A stretch of 64,000 nt of DNA, from assembly GCA_013397795.1 (NCBI GenBank), contig VZTJ01002654.1:216909-280908 (forward strand), given 5' to 3'. Both the position numbers and the translations under genes were made by a program. Source of the DNA: Orthonyx spaldingii (lineage: Eukaryota > Chordata > Aves > Passeriformes > Orthonychidae). The notes beneath the pieces were generated by a model. It had not been told where the DNA came from. It did no database searches and saw only the letters and a program-made list of their open reading frames with translations. Of this stretch, positions 11,401 through 22,627 are shown in pieces. Numbering within the stretch: the stretch's first letter is position 1; each line of letters begins with the position of its first letter.

Positions 11401-13415
11401 CTGTGCCACAAAAGCTGCAGTGAACCCCACATTGGCAGCATCTGGTCAAAGCCAGATCCAGTCTTTTTGTCACAGTCAATGTCCTCTTGTATTGCACCTT
11501 TGGCTCCTTGCACCACGCATGGTCCCTGGTGATGGACACCCCTCGCCCACGGCAGTGACTCTGCTGCACCCTCTGGTCTCAGGGCTCACCCTTCCTTCCC
11601 GGCTCCAACCCTTCTTGCACGCACATTTGGCTCACTGCTGAAAAATAAGTGCAACATTCAGCGAGCGTCTCACTGTTGCTCGATAAATTGGCTTTTTTCT
11701 GCTTTTTTCTGCATTTCTGTTTTCTTTCAGAGCACCTTATAAGACATCCAAACAGGCCTGAATAGACATTGGTGTCTTAAATATTTTCACTACCCTTTAC
11801 CTGACCCTAATCTCAGAATATAAAACTGAGATGTGCATAATATCTAATTTTTCAGGAAGCAATATCCTTATATTTCTGGTCTATTTTTCCAAACACATAA
11901 GTGTCTTCTCATACCAAATTTGCATTAAAAGCAGGAGAGTAGCTGAGAAAAGTCAGTGAGAACAAAGTTAATTGCTGCAGCCATTAAGCGCTGATAAAGA
12001 GAGCCGGGTGTGAAAAAGGAGTTCTGGGTTCTGGGTTATCGGCATTAGGATCATGCTGAGAATCTTAAGTGGGAGGCAAATGACAAACAGCAACATCCAT
12101 CAGCCCAGATTCTGACTTAAAAGAGAACATCAGTCATCAGCTGTGAGGTAGAAACAAAAAAAATGTGAAGGGAAGCCTACACCTACTGTTAGATACTTGA
12201 GAAACCTTTAAAAAGTCTGAGATATCTCTGAAAATAATATGCACAGGTGTGCCTTGAATAATGCAGAGTTTTTAATGTAATAAATGGAGATAAACTGATA
12301 ATATAATTACTATCATTAATTGAGCAATCAGAACTGTTGTCAAACATTGATGGCCTGGTTTTTTTCAGAAGTTTGACAAAGAGGTTGCCAGTTTTTGCAG
12401 GGAAGTGAAACGAGATTTATACTATTTAGTCCAGGCACTCCTTCTGTCTTCTCTAGTGTCTGATCAAAATGAATGAGGAGCACTGTGTACTGCATGCCCC
12501 ACTGACCAAGCCTCACATCCTAAAGAAAGCACTTCCCTAAAGCCCATGGCACAACTGTTTGCCAAAATGAATAAATCTGACATGTCTATTGAGGATCTGC
12601 CTAACTCAAGTGTATGTTCAAAACTGTTTCTTCCTGTCCCTCCACTTACCACAAGACCTATCTGTGAGTCCGTAGCCAGCAGGTTTGGTAGATCTTAATT
12701 TGAGATTAATAATGATAGGAAGAGGTGTAGGAGAGGGAAAAAAACCCAGATTTTTTTTCCCCAAAAGTTTTACAAATACTGGATGAAGCAGAATCTGAAT
12801 CCTGATGACCACTAAGTCATCATCCAAAGTGCCTGTTTTCCACTGTGCTACCCCCTCGCTGGCAGGGAGGGGTGAGGAGTAGAACAGCCCCTGAGGCTGT
12901 GAGAACCACACAGCCCTGCTTGTCCTATTGCACCACTACTGTGAAGAACAAGAAATTTGGGGGAAATGTCAGTTTTAACTCTGTTGTAATAAAGAAATAT
13001 CAACCCCCAGGGCAGTGCAGGCACAGTGACCACTGGAGGAACTGTGACTAGCACAATGTGACAGGGATGGCAAAAAAATGTGAACCTTAATAGGAAATGG
13101 TACCATCAAAGTATTTTGAGTAAGGAAGGGCTGTTTCCATAGCAACCAAAAAAAAAAAAAAAAGAGAGAGAGGAAAAATAATCAAGAAAAATTCCAACAT
13201 TCTCATCCATGTCAAGCCAGTTTTCCCCAAATCTAGACCAGCAAAAAACTGGTTAGTACTAGGGAATGGAGAACACTGACACAGTGAGTGTTCTCCCCCT
13301 TATAAAGTTTTTTGGGGATGCACATCTCATGAGATGGAAATAGGATATTTGCCAGACTTGGTCAAGCAAAAATGTACCTTAGTTATTAATGATACATCAG
13401 TTTGCATAGTGATAG
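8468..13415. other. Unique non-coding DNA
   Basis: An A/CAA-rich stretch (8496-8550) borders the CR1. The rest is ordinary AT-rich sequence with no gene or repeat family I can name. A short 'cttttttctg' direct repeat lies at 11692-11712. A 16-base A run followed by GA dinucleotides is listed separately at 13148. All open frames are short, overlapping and unlike known proteins. Confidence 0.5.
13148..13173. repeat. Poly(A)16 followed by short (GA)n
   Basis: Sixteen A residues run directly into GAGAGAGAGAGG. It could be a decayed poly(A)-type tail or a simple slippage tract. No retroposon body was recognised immediately beside it. Confidence 0.85.
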
Positions 13416-13690
13416 CATTTCTGTTCCATATCTTTATCAATGATCTGGGCAAGGGGATCAAGCACTCCCTCAGTCAGTTGCAGATGACACCAGGTTGGGT
13501 AGAAGTGTTGATCCACCAGAGGGCAGGAAGGCTCTTCAGAGGGATTTGGACAGGCTGGTTCAAAGGACTGAGGCCAACAGTATAAGAATCAATAAGACAA
13601 AGTGCCAGGTCCTGCCCTTGGGTCACAACAACCCCATGGAAGCTTGGGGAAGAGCAGCTGGAAAGCTGTCTGGTGGAGAGGACCCAGCCT
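13416..13690 (+). mobile_element. CR1 LINE internal fragment (reverse-transcriptase palm), frameshifted
   Basis: This fragment encodes the CR1 reverse-transcriptase core around the catalytic site. The upstream part reads LFHIFINDLGKGIKHSLSQL, matching the family's 'LFNIFINDLxxGIxxxLSQF'. The reading frame then shifts by one base, and the next block in the other frame reads VDPPEGRKALQRDLDRLVQR, then INKTKCQVLPLGHNNPM, the classic 'KCxVLHLGxNNPM' block. The aspartate pair of the (F/Y)ADD active site is at 13483-13488, in the frame VADDT, so the aromatic residue is changed as well. Relative to the family a short piece is also missing after NNPM, just before 'cttggggaagagcagctgg'. Both ends are truncated and neither the 3' UTR nor the terminus is present, so it is a dead fragment. 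Confidence 0.92.
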
Positions 13691-14509
13691 TCCAGTGATG
13701 TGCATTGGACAGGGCAGTTTTTCTTCCAAAGCAATATCCTTCAGAGTGTCCTAAAGGATTCAGACCACTCTCCATTATCCAGGTCTTCCATCTGTGCATG
13801 GGGTAAAATCAGTCTTATACGCTGGCCCTGCGTGAGATCATCTCTCACTCTCCATGTGGAATTACACAGCCCTCAGTGGGCATCTCCTGCCAGCTGTTCT
13901 GTGATCGTCATAATTTTCTCTGGTTTTGGGGGAAGTGATTGCCTGGAGCACACTGAGCTGCCATACAGCAGCTGTTCAAGTTCACTTTCCAAGTTGGGCA
14001 GGAGTGCCTTTGGGATTCTCACTTCTAACCAAATAATTTATTCCACCAGCTGAGCATATGGCACAGACACTCTCTTTTATTAAATCAGTACTAAAGCTCT
14101 CTAATCAGATCAATACTAAATCAAATTTTTCTCATTATTCATATTTTTATGTTGCTAAAAACGTCCGTTGCTAGTGCACATCCCTCAGCTGTTTCCAGGG
14201 CAGGATGCAGACCTGAACAGACTCTCCCTTACAATTTGAGTGAAGAGCTATGAACTGAGCCCCCTCATGCGCTTCTTCCCCTCTTATACCCAACTCTCAC
14301 ATGTGAAGACTCTTCATGTCTGTGTCACACTCTGTAGCAGGATCCTGTTCTCATCTCTGCCTGCAGTGCTAGTCTGGGTGCAAGTGCAGCTGTGAGTCCA
14401 GGGGTCCACCAGCTCTGCTCGGATGATCGACCCGTCCCCCAGCACCACGGCTGGTCTGGGCACGGTGCTGCCTTCTGTGTCTGCAGCGCTTCCTGTCTTT
14501 TATTATTTT
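13691..14509. other. Unique non-coding DNA between CR1 and solo LTR
   Basis: No gene or further repeat recognised. A 126-codon plus-strand frame (13673-14053) starts inside the CR1 remnant and leads into unrelated sequence, so it is not supported as coding. Confidence 0.5.
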
Positions 14510-14514
14510 GTGAC
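14510..14514. repeat. Target-site duplication GTGAC (left copy)
   Basis: GTGAC immediately precedes the LTR terminus TGTCGTGGG and is repeated exactly at 15088-15092 after the other terminus. A 5-bp duplication fits ERVL-type integration. Confidence 0.85.
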
Positions 14515-14639
14515 TGTCGTGGGTTGACCCTGGCTAGGTGCCAGGTACCCACTCAGTCGCTCTATCCCTCCCTTTCCCACTGGGGCAGGGGAGAGAATAA
14601 TATGGGGGGAAAAACAACTAGAAGGGTAAGATAAGGCAG

Positions 14640-14645
14640 TTTATT
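14640..14645 (-). terminator. LTR poly(A) signal AATAAA
   Basis: The plus strand reads TTTATT, giving AATAAA in the LTR sense direction, about 200 bp beyond the TATA box, the usual position near the R/U5 junction. The matching site in the 22068 LTR has decayed to AGTAAA. Confidence 0.7.
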
Positions 14646-14842
14646 ACAGCAAAGAAGAAGAAGCAAGCAAAAGTCTGCGCGCGCAAGAGCTAAAGAGGAA
14701 AAAACAATCAATCTCTACTTCCCATCAGCAGCGATGTTCGGACACTTCCTGGGAAGCAGGGCCTCAGCACGCGTAATGGTTCTTCTGGGAGGCACACAGT
14801 GAAGACTCCATGAATGCCCCCCCTTCCTCCTCTCTTCCTCAG

Positions 14843-14865
14843 CTTTTATATCTGAGCTGACGTCA
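14843..14865 (-). promoter_or_regulatory. LTR core promoter: CRE 6 bp upstream of TATA
   Basis: In minus-strand sense the order is TGACGTCA (14865-14858), six bases, then ATATAAAAG (14851-14843). TGACGTCA is the full palindromic cAMP response element, the site for CREB/ATF factors. Its closeness to a strong TATA box is typical of retroviral U3 promoters. The motifs are read directly; activity is inference. Confidence 0.75.
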
Positions 14866-15087
14866 TATGGTATGGAATATCCCTTTGGCTGATTTGGGTC
14901 AGCTGGCCTGCTTGTGTCCCCTCCCAGGATCTCACCCAGCCCTGTCCCCTTTGGTGGGGGAAGGAATGTCAGAGGGACAGCACTGCTTGGCAGTAGCCAA
15001 AACACTGGTCTGTTATCAACACCAGCTACCAATGCAAAGCACAGCACTGTAAGGGCTGTGAGCTTTACCTCAGTCAGACCCAATACA

Positions 15088-15092
15088 GTGAC
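15088..15092. repeat. Target-site duplication GTGAC (right copy)
   Basis: Exact match to 14510-14514 directly after the LTR end CAATACA. Confidence 0.85.
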
Positions 15093-18000
15093 GTAATTAT
15101 AGTTGCTGCAGTCATGATCTTGTTCCAATGTGCTTTTCTTTTCAGGCAAGACGTTAAAGGAACAGGAAGGACTCTGGACAGTGAAGGAAATGTTGGATTG
15201 TGCAGCGCAAAAATGGAGGTGGAACTTCCCTTTCCACTTTCCCACTCTTGTTCTGATTAGCAAAAATGTTTCCACCTCCATCATTACTCTGGCATTCAGG
15301 ATCTCTCCAGGCAATTTATAAGAGGTCCTGCTTCCAGCAGCAGTGCTTGCTGCCACTCCCTCGGTGTTCTGTCCAGGAGCACCAACCTGCTGCAGCTAGT
15401 GGCCCTGGAAATGCACCGGCCATGTGCCAACACCTCTGGAGACCTGATCTCATGGTAAATACCCTGGCATCACAGTTTCATCACATGTATCAGTGCCAGG
15501 AGATGGGCTTTGCACAGCCAGACTTCCTCATCTGGTTCCTGCCCCTTCCCAGCAAGTGAGGAAGGTTTTCCTGATATTGTTACCACACTGGGAAGGGCAG
15601 CTCACTTGGCCATTCCCATACAGGAGCAAACAGAGAAGAACTCTCTTCTACAATCCATTTTTTCTAGTTAACAGTGTAGGCAAATGTTGTCAAAACAGTA
15701 CTTGTGGGTGAGTCCCTGGGAGGGGACAAGGTGGTCTGCAGGTCCTTCACTGTGCTCCGAGCCCACCCCTGCATAAGTGGCAGGAGGGCAGATCCAGCCA
15801 TCACACACCAGGACAAGCCTCAGGAGCAGAGGACAGGGCTCAGTCCAGATCCAAAGGCATCGTGTGTCCCACCCACGGGTGCCAGCTCTGGCAGCCCCTG
15901 TGGGGTCTTGGTGCTGAATGAGGTGATGCTTTCCCATAACAAGTTTCCACAGGTCTCCCTGCTCAGACCTCATCAATCTGCACAAACAAAGCCTCTTCCT
16001 GAACATTTTAATGTCAGCCTTATTTAAAACTCATACCATTCATGATTCAAAGAACCATTTATTGAATTAGGAGGCACTGAAGATTTTACCCAGATACGAT
16101 TGTCTGACATTCAATGTGACTTTGGTCTCATAACACACTCTGGTCTCTAATGGCTGGGTATTCAGTGTGCCACAGTCACTAGCTCAGTACAGGGCCATTA
16201 GCAATGCTGGTCCATTGACTGGAGACTCAGTTCTCTAATGAGAACCTGGATGATCTGCAGAATCTTCAGTACTGCCAGTATTTACCCCTTGCTGTTCCGC
16301 TTGGTCCATGAGCCGCCAGGGAGTTGGGGTAGGACAGGATATTTCAGACAGAGGATATTCATCTGCACTCGCACTTGCACTCCTCTGCCTGGATAGAAAT
16401 GGTGGAGGAATGGGGGAAGAGAGTTTGGTTTAAAATTAGGTCAAGTATTAACAATGTGTTTACCCTGGATGGACAGCAGTGACTTTCTTGCTGGGTAAAA
16501 CCATCAAACCTCACAAGAGGGTGCACTGTCAGGAGCTTCTGGCCAGACATTGAGCCAGGCACAGTTCTGCTCACGGGGGATTTGGCATCATGCATGGACA
16601 GACCCAGCAGCCTGACGGAGGGCAAGACTGTGGGTTGGTCAGGTCCTTCTGTCTGGGAAGGGAACCAGGGCCTCTCTTCAGCCACCTGCCCTCCCCTGGG
16701 TGGCTGTCCAGCAGTGTCAGCAGTGCTAAAGGCTCCAGTAGTGCACACTCTCTTCCAACTGACCTGATCCAGTTGCACACAGCAGGGGCAGTGACATAGA
16801 GCTTCCACAGCTGTGAAATGGAGACCTGTGTCTCTGGTGCTGCTGACACCTGCCTTTGTGCTTTGGCTCATTTTTCTCTCCTGTGTTTTGTAAACTGCAC
16901 CTTGGAAAGAATGAAGAAGCCCCTGTATGTGCCAGTTGCATCTCTGATATGAACTATATGACATAATATATGAGATGGTTCACTTGATTTTTTCATATTT
17001 ATGTCCATCAGAAGTGTGAAAGTGTGAATAGACACTCTTGTTACAAACTAATGGAAACTGGGATTGATCCTCTGTGAATCACTCATGTTCCTTAAAGTTC
17101 ACTTCTTCTTTCTGCTGGACAAGGCTTTACAGGAATAAATGTGACTCTCTGACCTTCCTGACTGTAGACAAGACAATGGATTGGACACAAGGAAATAGTG
17201 ATCAACAAGAAATGTGTATGGTTCTGAGCTGGACTCTCATGATGCCTTGAACTGAAGTCACAGTTCAGAAAAGACAACGATGTGAGAATGGCTTTGCAAA
17301 GCACAGAGTAAGGCAAAAGAGCTCTCCCTCTCTTTGGACTGAATACACGTTGAGAGTTGCGCCTGTCTCCAAGGAATTTGCTACATTTCACCCTTGCTCT
17401 TGTTGCCCTGAGGGATGGCATGGGCACCATGAGGTCAGTCATAGTGTCCTGGTAAGGGTCCTCCATCAGCTGCAGCCCCCAGTGCCCAGCTCACAGCTCC
17501 TGACTTTTTCCAGGATCCCCTGAGTCTGCAGATTCTGTCCATTCCCAGGCTTTGATCTAGCTCTGCAGTTTGCTGGTGTGGTGATACTGATGACACAGGT
17601 CCTGAGCAATTGGTTCTGTGCCCTTGGTTCCCAGGAGCTCTGAACCACCTCAGTTAGGAACATATATGAGGCCATTCAAATGGTCCCCAAGAGCCAGGCA
17701 CTGTTTCCAAGAGATAACTATTATTTACTCCCAGAATTACATTGAGTAGAGCTGCTGAAGAATGTTTTGTGCACTGTCATGCTCTATTAACCAGAAAAGA
17801 GAGCAGAAAAAATATTACCACTGTGCAAATATTAACCATTGTCTGTCATCATGGATTAAGAGCACCCAAACTTCATTGCCTGAAAGGCTACAGTTGCCTA
17901 ATAACACAGTAATAGTTTTCATGTGAGGCCTCAATTTAATCCTTCTGCATTCGTGGCCTGTTTAGGCTGCTTTGCTTCAAATGTCTCATTTAATCAGTGT

Positions 18001-21000
18001 GCCACCTTCTGTTGAAAGCATGCTTTTTAAATAAAACTTTGATAGATATTTGTCTTACATAAAACTTGTTCTTCCATGCAAAGATCAAAAGCAGGACACT
18101 GAAGGGAGGATTTGTCTAAAATCAAAGAAATGCTCCTTCTCTCACTGCCTGCTAAGTGCCTTATCCTCAGAGTTCATTTCAATTTCATTACACATCACCG
18201 TATGCAGACACCACCATCAAATTACAGAATTAGTAGTTTACCTCTGGAGCCACTCACTAAAGCAAGGTGCAAAGGAACAGAGCATGCCTGGCTGCCTGAG
18301 GTGTGTATGTGCCCTTGCACAACTCCCTGGTGATGTGCGCTTCTGCATCAGCCAGCCACTGATGAATGTGTTCATGAATTTACATACTTTGATTAGTAAT
18401 AATTAATTCCAAAGTCCAAACTTGGACTTTCTTTTTCAAGAGTCAGTATTCTGAGTTACAGCATGATGGGGCTGTGCCCCTTGGGGTGGCCATGCTGGGC
18501 AATGGCCATAGGTCAGGCTGTGGTGCTGCCTTGGACTACCCTGAGCACCATCTGGCTCAGCTCCGGATGGTGCCCTGTGCCCTGCAGTGGCCTGGCAGCA
18601 CCCACACACCCAGAGCCTGCCAACACTGTTGCCTGTTCCCAAATAACAGTGAGGTTGTGAGGGCTGTTTTGACCACGGGTTCACACTGGTGCCTGTAGAT
18701 CTTGCATGTATCACGCTCTCTTCGACTGCCTTTGTTCCTAAATCCAGGAAAGGCTCCTCCAGTTCAGTACTTCTTGCTGGTGACTGCCAAAAGGGAGGAA
18801 GAAACCCCTGGGGCTTGGGGTCCTTCTGGAAGGAGTTCCCTGTACAAATGCTTCAGGTGACTGCTAGAGCACTGTTTTCATTTCTGCCTTCTTTGGAGAG
18901 GAGGATCCTGTTTATTGTGCATGAGTCTCAACAGCAATTGGGACAAATGTGCTGAGACACTGAGGTCAGCAGAGGAGCAGCCAGAGGGAACCCAGCAACT
19001 GATAATTCACATCCTCTTCTCCCACCACCCTCATGCTTGAGAGCTCATTTCCTAGCCATTAACCCAAATCAAAGTGGACTGGCCCCCAGCGGGATGGCTC
19101 ACAGGGCCATGGGGACAGGCAGGACTGGAGCCTGGGGAGGCAGAGTGTCTGAGGCAGAGAGATGCTGCAAAGAGTCCGAGGAAGAATCATGGGAGTTGCA
19201 CGATGACAAGATAGTAGCCACAGGAAAGCTAATACCTGCCAGATCACAGCTTAGGGATGCCACAGCCCATGAGCTTCATCTAGTTAAGCCAAGTCAAAAT
19301 AATATTATGAGAAATTTTCTAAGCCTTTCCTGCCATACTTTGCAAGATAACGGATCAAGCACTCTTCCAAGTCCTACTTATTTACTCATTTTTTACACAC
19401 ACGGTTTATTCATACGGATGCAGGGTGTTCCTTACCATAGACGATGGAGTGATGTGTCCTTGACAGCAGGAGAGAAATTCTGCTTGTGCCTTGTTTTGAT
19501 AAGAGCAAATCATAACACAAAATAAACACCAGTTTACCTCTAATCTTTACAGCAATCTGGAAGCATTACCTAAAGAGAAAGTGGAAGTTATACCCAGGAC
19601 ACTCAGGCCATTACTGCTGTTCCTGTGCTCTCCACCATCATTTGGCACAGTCTCAGCAGGGCCGGCGTGGATAGTTACTACTTTGAGTTACGCTGCTGAA
19701 CCTGTTACCCTCCCTTTCCTCCATAGGGTCCTGCTGGTTTTCATCACCCAGCCTTTTCTGGGAAAAGTTAGGAACTCTTAGAGGTACAAATTTCCATGTG
19801 CTGTGCATGTGGACCTCAGTGTCCATGGGAATGAATGACCATTGTGTAACTGTGTCTGTTCAGATCAATCACTGCATGGTGCAGGCAGCTTCAGTACAGA
19901 CTGTGATTCTACTGCCTCTCTTTACATGCACCTGTATGTTTGTGTATGAACGTACATTTCACCACTGGATGCTAGACTACAGGGATCCAGGTAAATCACA
20001 TATGGAAACATATCCCATATCTGGCCTGTTTTGAAAACCAGTCAGTGTCTTGATGAGAATGGGGACAAGGAAATAGTTTCAAATTTAAATAAGTAAACAT
20101 AAGGATATAAACATGCATCTCCTGTTTTTACCTGTCCAGAAGGGCTGAAGAAGGTATTGTGGGATGTTCACAATGGCATCATCACCCACAGAAGCCCTAA
20201 TTCTGCCAGGCACAGGAAGTGCACACACTCCGAGACTTTGCAAACACTGACACCACTTTTAATCAAGGTAAACTTCAGTCATTTCAGTCAATATTATTTC
20301 ATTTGAAAAACTGCTTAATTAGCATTTTGCTCAATTAATTCTTTCTCTCAGAGGAGATTTGAACTTTATTAAATTATTTGAAAGAAAGAAAACACATCTC
20401 AATAGAGATACTGCATTAATTCAATGTAACCCACAAGCTTCCATTTCAATATCATTGTCATTTGTATTGATCTTTGCAAAACTTCTGAAATTCATAAGCT
20501 TTCCCAGAGGTTAAAATTTGCCTTACGACAGGGACCATATGAAGAGAAATGTCATATCTCAGACTCCTGGAATGACTTACAAGCATGAAATGAGTCATGA
20601 AAAAGAGGCAGAGAAGCAGCCATGCTGTTTTGCCTGAAGGAACATAATTCTGTTGTTTTCATTAGCTGTGCAGATACTGTAATATTCAGGGTCTCTGTTC
20701 TCTGTTCAAGCTACTCTGGCCCATTTGACAGCTGGAGCCTCCTCAGAGTTTTTCTGCCTGCTGGAACACCTGTTTCCTCTCCACCAGAGATCATTCCAAA
20801 GAGCATCCACCTATCCATGACCAGCTGTTAATGGGGTTTCATACACACAGCCACTATGGCTGGGCAGTGCTCACAGCGCTGGGACACTGACCCATGGGAG
20901 TTTGGCCTCCTATGCCACAGCTCGCTGACAGATAAACCCCTGCCCTGGTACCCTCAGACCTTTGTGCTGGCTGAATCCCACTTCTCTCAACAGACCTGAG

Positions 21001-22062
21001 GACTGGGCATCCTCACGCCTGCCTATGGCACACACTGACAGCCCAACAGGAAGGCAGCCAGGCCTCAGGCAGGCAGCCCCAGGCAGGTCCCCAGACCAGA
21101 ACTCCTCTCCTGGCCATCTCGGAGTCCCCATGGCCTCCAGCCACAGGAAAATGTGCCATAGGCACAGCCCCCATGATGTTCCCTGTGCCCCGTCCCTCTG
21201 CCTGACAGGGCTCCCCTCTGCGCTCCCTCCCAGAACTCCCACCAGGAAGCCAGTTACCCAACGTTTGAAGGCAGCAATTAGTATTCTCATAAAGTACCTC
21301 TGAAATCATTCCACTCCATAATTATGCTCAAATTCATTAGCAAGAATATTAGAACTATAATTAACTTCCAAGCCTTGCATGAGCTCCAGATAAAACCAGA
21401 ACCTGTTATGAGAGATGGCGTCTGGAGCCACTGGCATCAAGGAGGCAAAACTACACACAGCAGAGGGAATGTACTTCTTAACAGCTTCAAACCCATGGTT
21501 TTACTTTGGTTGCTTTTCAACATCCGAGTATAAACTGTAATCTTAATATCTGATCTCTCCTTTTTACTTTCTGTCGTTGGATTAGGATTTCTAACAAGTA
21601 AAATCACAGAAAAGCCAACGTATCAAGTTACTTAAAATTGCTCTGTTTATACCCTAATGAGGTCTGCAAAGCATTCTACAGGATTCAAAACCATAATTTC
21701 AAAGTAGAAAATTAGGCATAAAATGTCTTTGAAAGACTAATTAGACCTGACCAGTTGTTCCAATAGCTATGAATGTTCTCCTTTGGTGGGAGTTAAAGCA
21801 GATTGGAATCTTGCAGGGACAGTCTTTATATAATACCTGGGAGTTTGGGGCTTGGGACAAAAACCAACCAAAGACATTGTAGAAGACATTGCATATGAGA
21901 ATGTTAGATCACTCTAATCTTAAAATCCAGCCTTCCATTTCTGAAATCAACATTTTTCTACTTACTTGAAGAAGACACTGTTCAACCCCAGCAAACTGTG
22001 ACACTTTCAAATCTATTTTAAACTAAATAATTTGGAATATTTGAGGAAACTAATGACACTGC
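15093..22062. other. Unique non-coding DNA between the two solo LTRs
   Basis: About 7 kb with no retroviral internal genes, so the flanking LTRs are not the two ends of one provirus. Two ATG-initiated minus-strand frames are the longest here (16359-16964, 201 codons; 17092-17466, 124 codons), but neither shows a recognisable domain. AT-rich, TAATTA-containing stretches at 17780-18050 and 20270-20500 could be conserved non-coding elements; this is a guess from composition only. A GC-richer patch spans about 20860-21250 and holds no identified feature. Confidence 0.5.
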
Positions 22063-22067
22063 ACGTG
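22063..22067. repeat. Target-site duplication ACGTG (left copy, diverged)
   Basis: ACGTG precedes the LTR start. The right copy at 22623-22627 is ACATG. The single difference is a G-to-A change at a CpG, the commonest methylation-driven mutation, so the pair is still credible as a 5-bp duplication. Confidence 0.7.
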
Positions 22068-22622
22068 TGTAGTGGGTTGACCTTGCTTGGGCACAAAGTG
22101 CCCACCAAGCCACTGTATCATTTCCCTTCCCAGCAGAACAGGAGAGGGGAAAATAACATGGAAAATAACTAGTAGGTTGAGATAAGGCAGTTTACTAAAG
22201 CAATAATCGAAAAGCAAAAGCTTGTGCGTGTATAAACAAAGGGGAAAAGTTAATCGCTACTTCCCATCACCAACCAATGTTCAGACACTTCCCGGGAAGC
22301 AGGGATTCAGCACACTTAGAGGTTGCTCCAGATGGCAAACATTGTAAAATAACAAATGCCATCCCCATTCCTCCTCCCTCCCTTAGCTTTTATCTCTGAG
22401 CTGACGTCATATGGTAATTTGGGTCATCTGGCCTAGTTGTGTCCCCTCCCAGGATCTTGCCCACTCCCAGCCCCTTTGTTGGGGGACATGTTAGAGAGAT
22501 AGTGCTGCTCAGCAGTAGCCGGAACACTGCTGTGTTATCAACACCTTTCCAGCCACCAATGGAAAGCACACTGTGAGGGCTGCTAAGGGAAAATGAGCTC
22601 TGTCTCAGTCAGACCCAATACA
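22068..22622 (-). mobile_element. Solo LTR of the same ERV family, 555 bp, more decayed
   Basis: The termini are TGTAGTGGGTTGACCTTGC on the left and CAGTCAGACCCAATACA on the right, almost identical to the 14515 copy. Shared internal blocks include 'cgctacttcccatca', 'gggaagcaggg', 'ctgagctgacgtcatatgg' and 'tgtcccctcccaggatct'. Sense is the minus strand, as in the other copy. Decay is visible at functional sites: the TATA box has become GATAAAAG, the poly(A) signal AGTAAA, and about 20 bp are missing just after the CRE on the plus strand (near 22415). The CRE itself (22402-22409) is intact. It is flanked by its own imperfect 5-bp duplication, so it was a separate insertion. No internal genes. 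Confidence 0.9.
22402..22409 (-). promoter_or_regulatory. Intact CRE (TGACGTCA) in the decayed LTR
   Basis: The same palindromic site and flanks (gctgacgtcatatgg) as in the 14515 LTR, although the adjacent TATA box is weakened here. The motif is seen directly; any remaining activity is inference. Confidence 0.65.
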
Positions 22623-22627
22623 ACATG
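22623..22627. repeat. Target-site duplication ACATG (right copy)
   Basis: Follows the LTR end CAATACA and pairs with ACGTG at 22063-22067 with one CpG-type mismatch. Confidence 0.7.

Larger units (their letters stand above)
14515..15087 (-). mobile_element. Solo LTR of an avian ERV (ERVL-like), complete, 573 bp
   Basis: Both termini are intact: TGTCGTGGGTTGACCCTGG on the left of the plus strand and CAGTCAGACCCAATACA on the right, giving the TG...CA ends of an LTR. A perfect 5-bp duplication, GTGAC, flanks it. The regulatory order shows that sense is the minus strand: a CRE (TGACGTCA) at 14858-14865, a TATA box (ATATAAAAG) at 14843-14851, and a poly(A) signal AATAAA at 14640-14645, about 200 bp downstream. 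No gag, pol or env lies on either side, so this is a solo LTR left by LTR-LTR recombination. A GC dinucleotide run (tgcgcgcgc) near 14677 keeps CpGs that the 22068 copy has lost. Relatedness to the LTR family at 714 is seen in the shared TGTAT and GGTCAACCCAC ends. Confidence 0.92.

Noticed and set aside
14715..15356. 213-codon minus-strand open frame, the longest in the window
   Set aside because: It begins at a non-ATG codon in flanking DNA and runs through most of the solo LTR. It matches no protein, and its openness follows from LTR composition.
19037..19525. 162-codon plus-strand open frame
   Set aside because: It starts at TTG, its composition is like the flanking non-coding DNA, and no family is recognised.
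15087..22068. Possible provirus between two same-orientation LTRs
   Set aside because: There is no gag, pol or env similarity, no primer-binding site was seen, and each LTR has its own target-site duplication.
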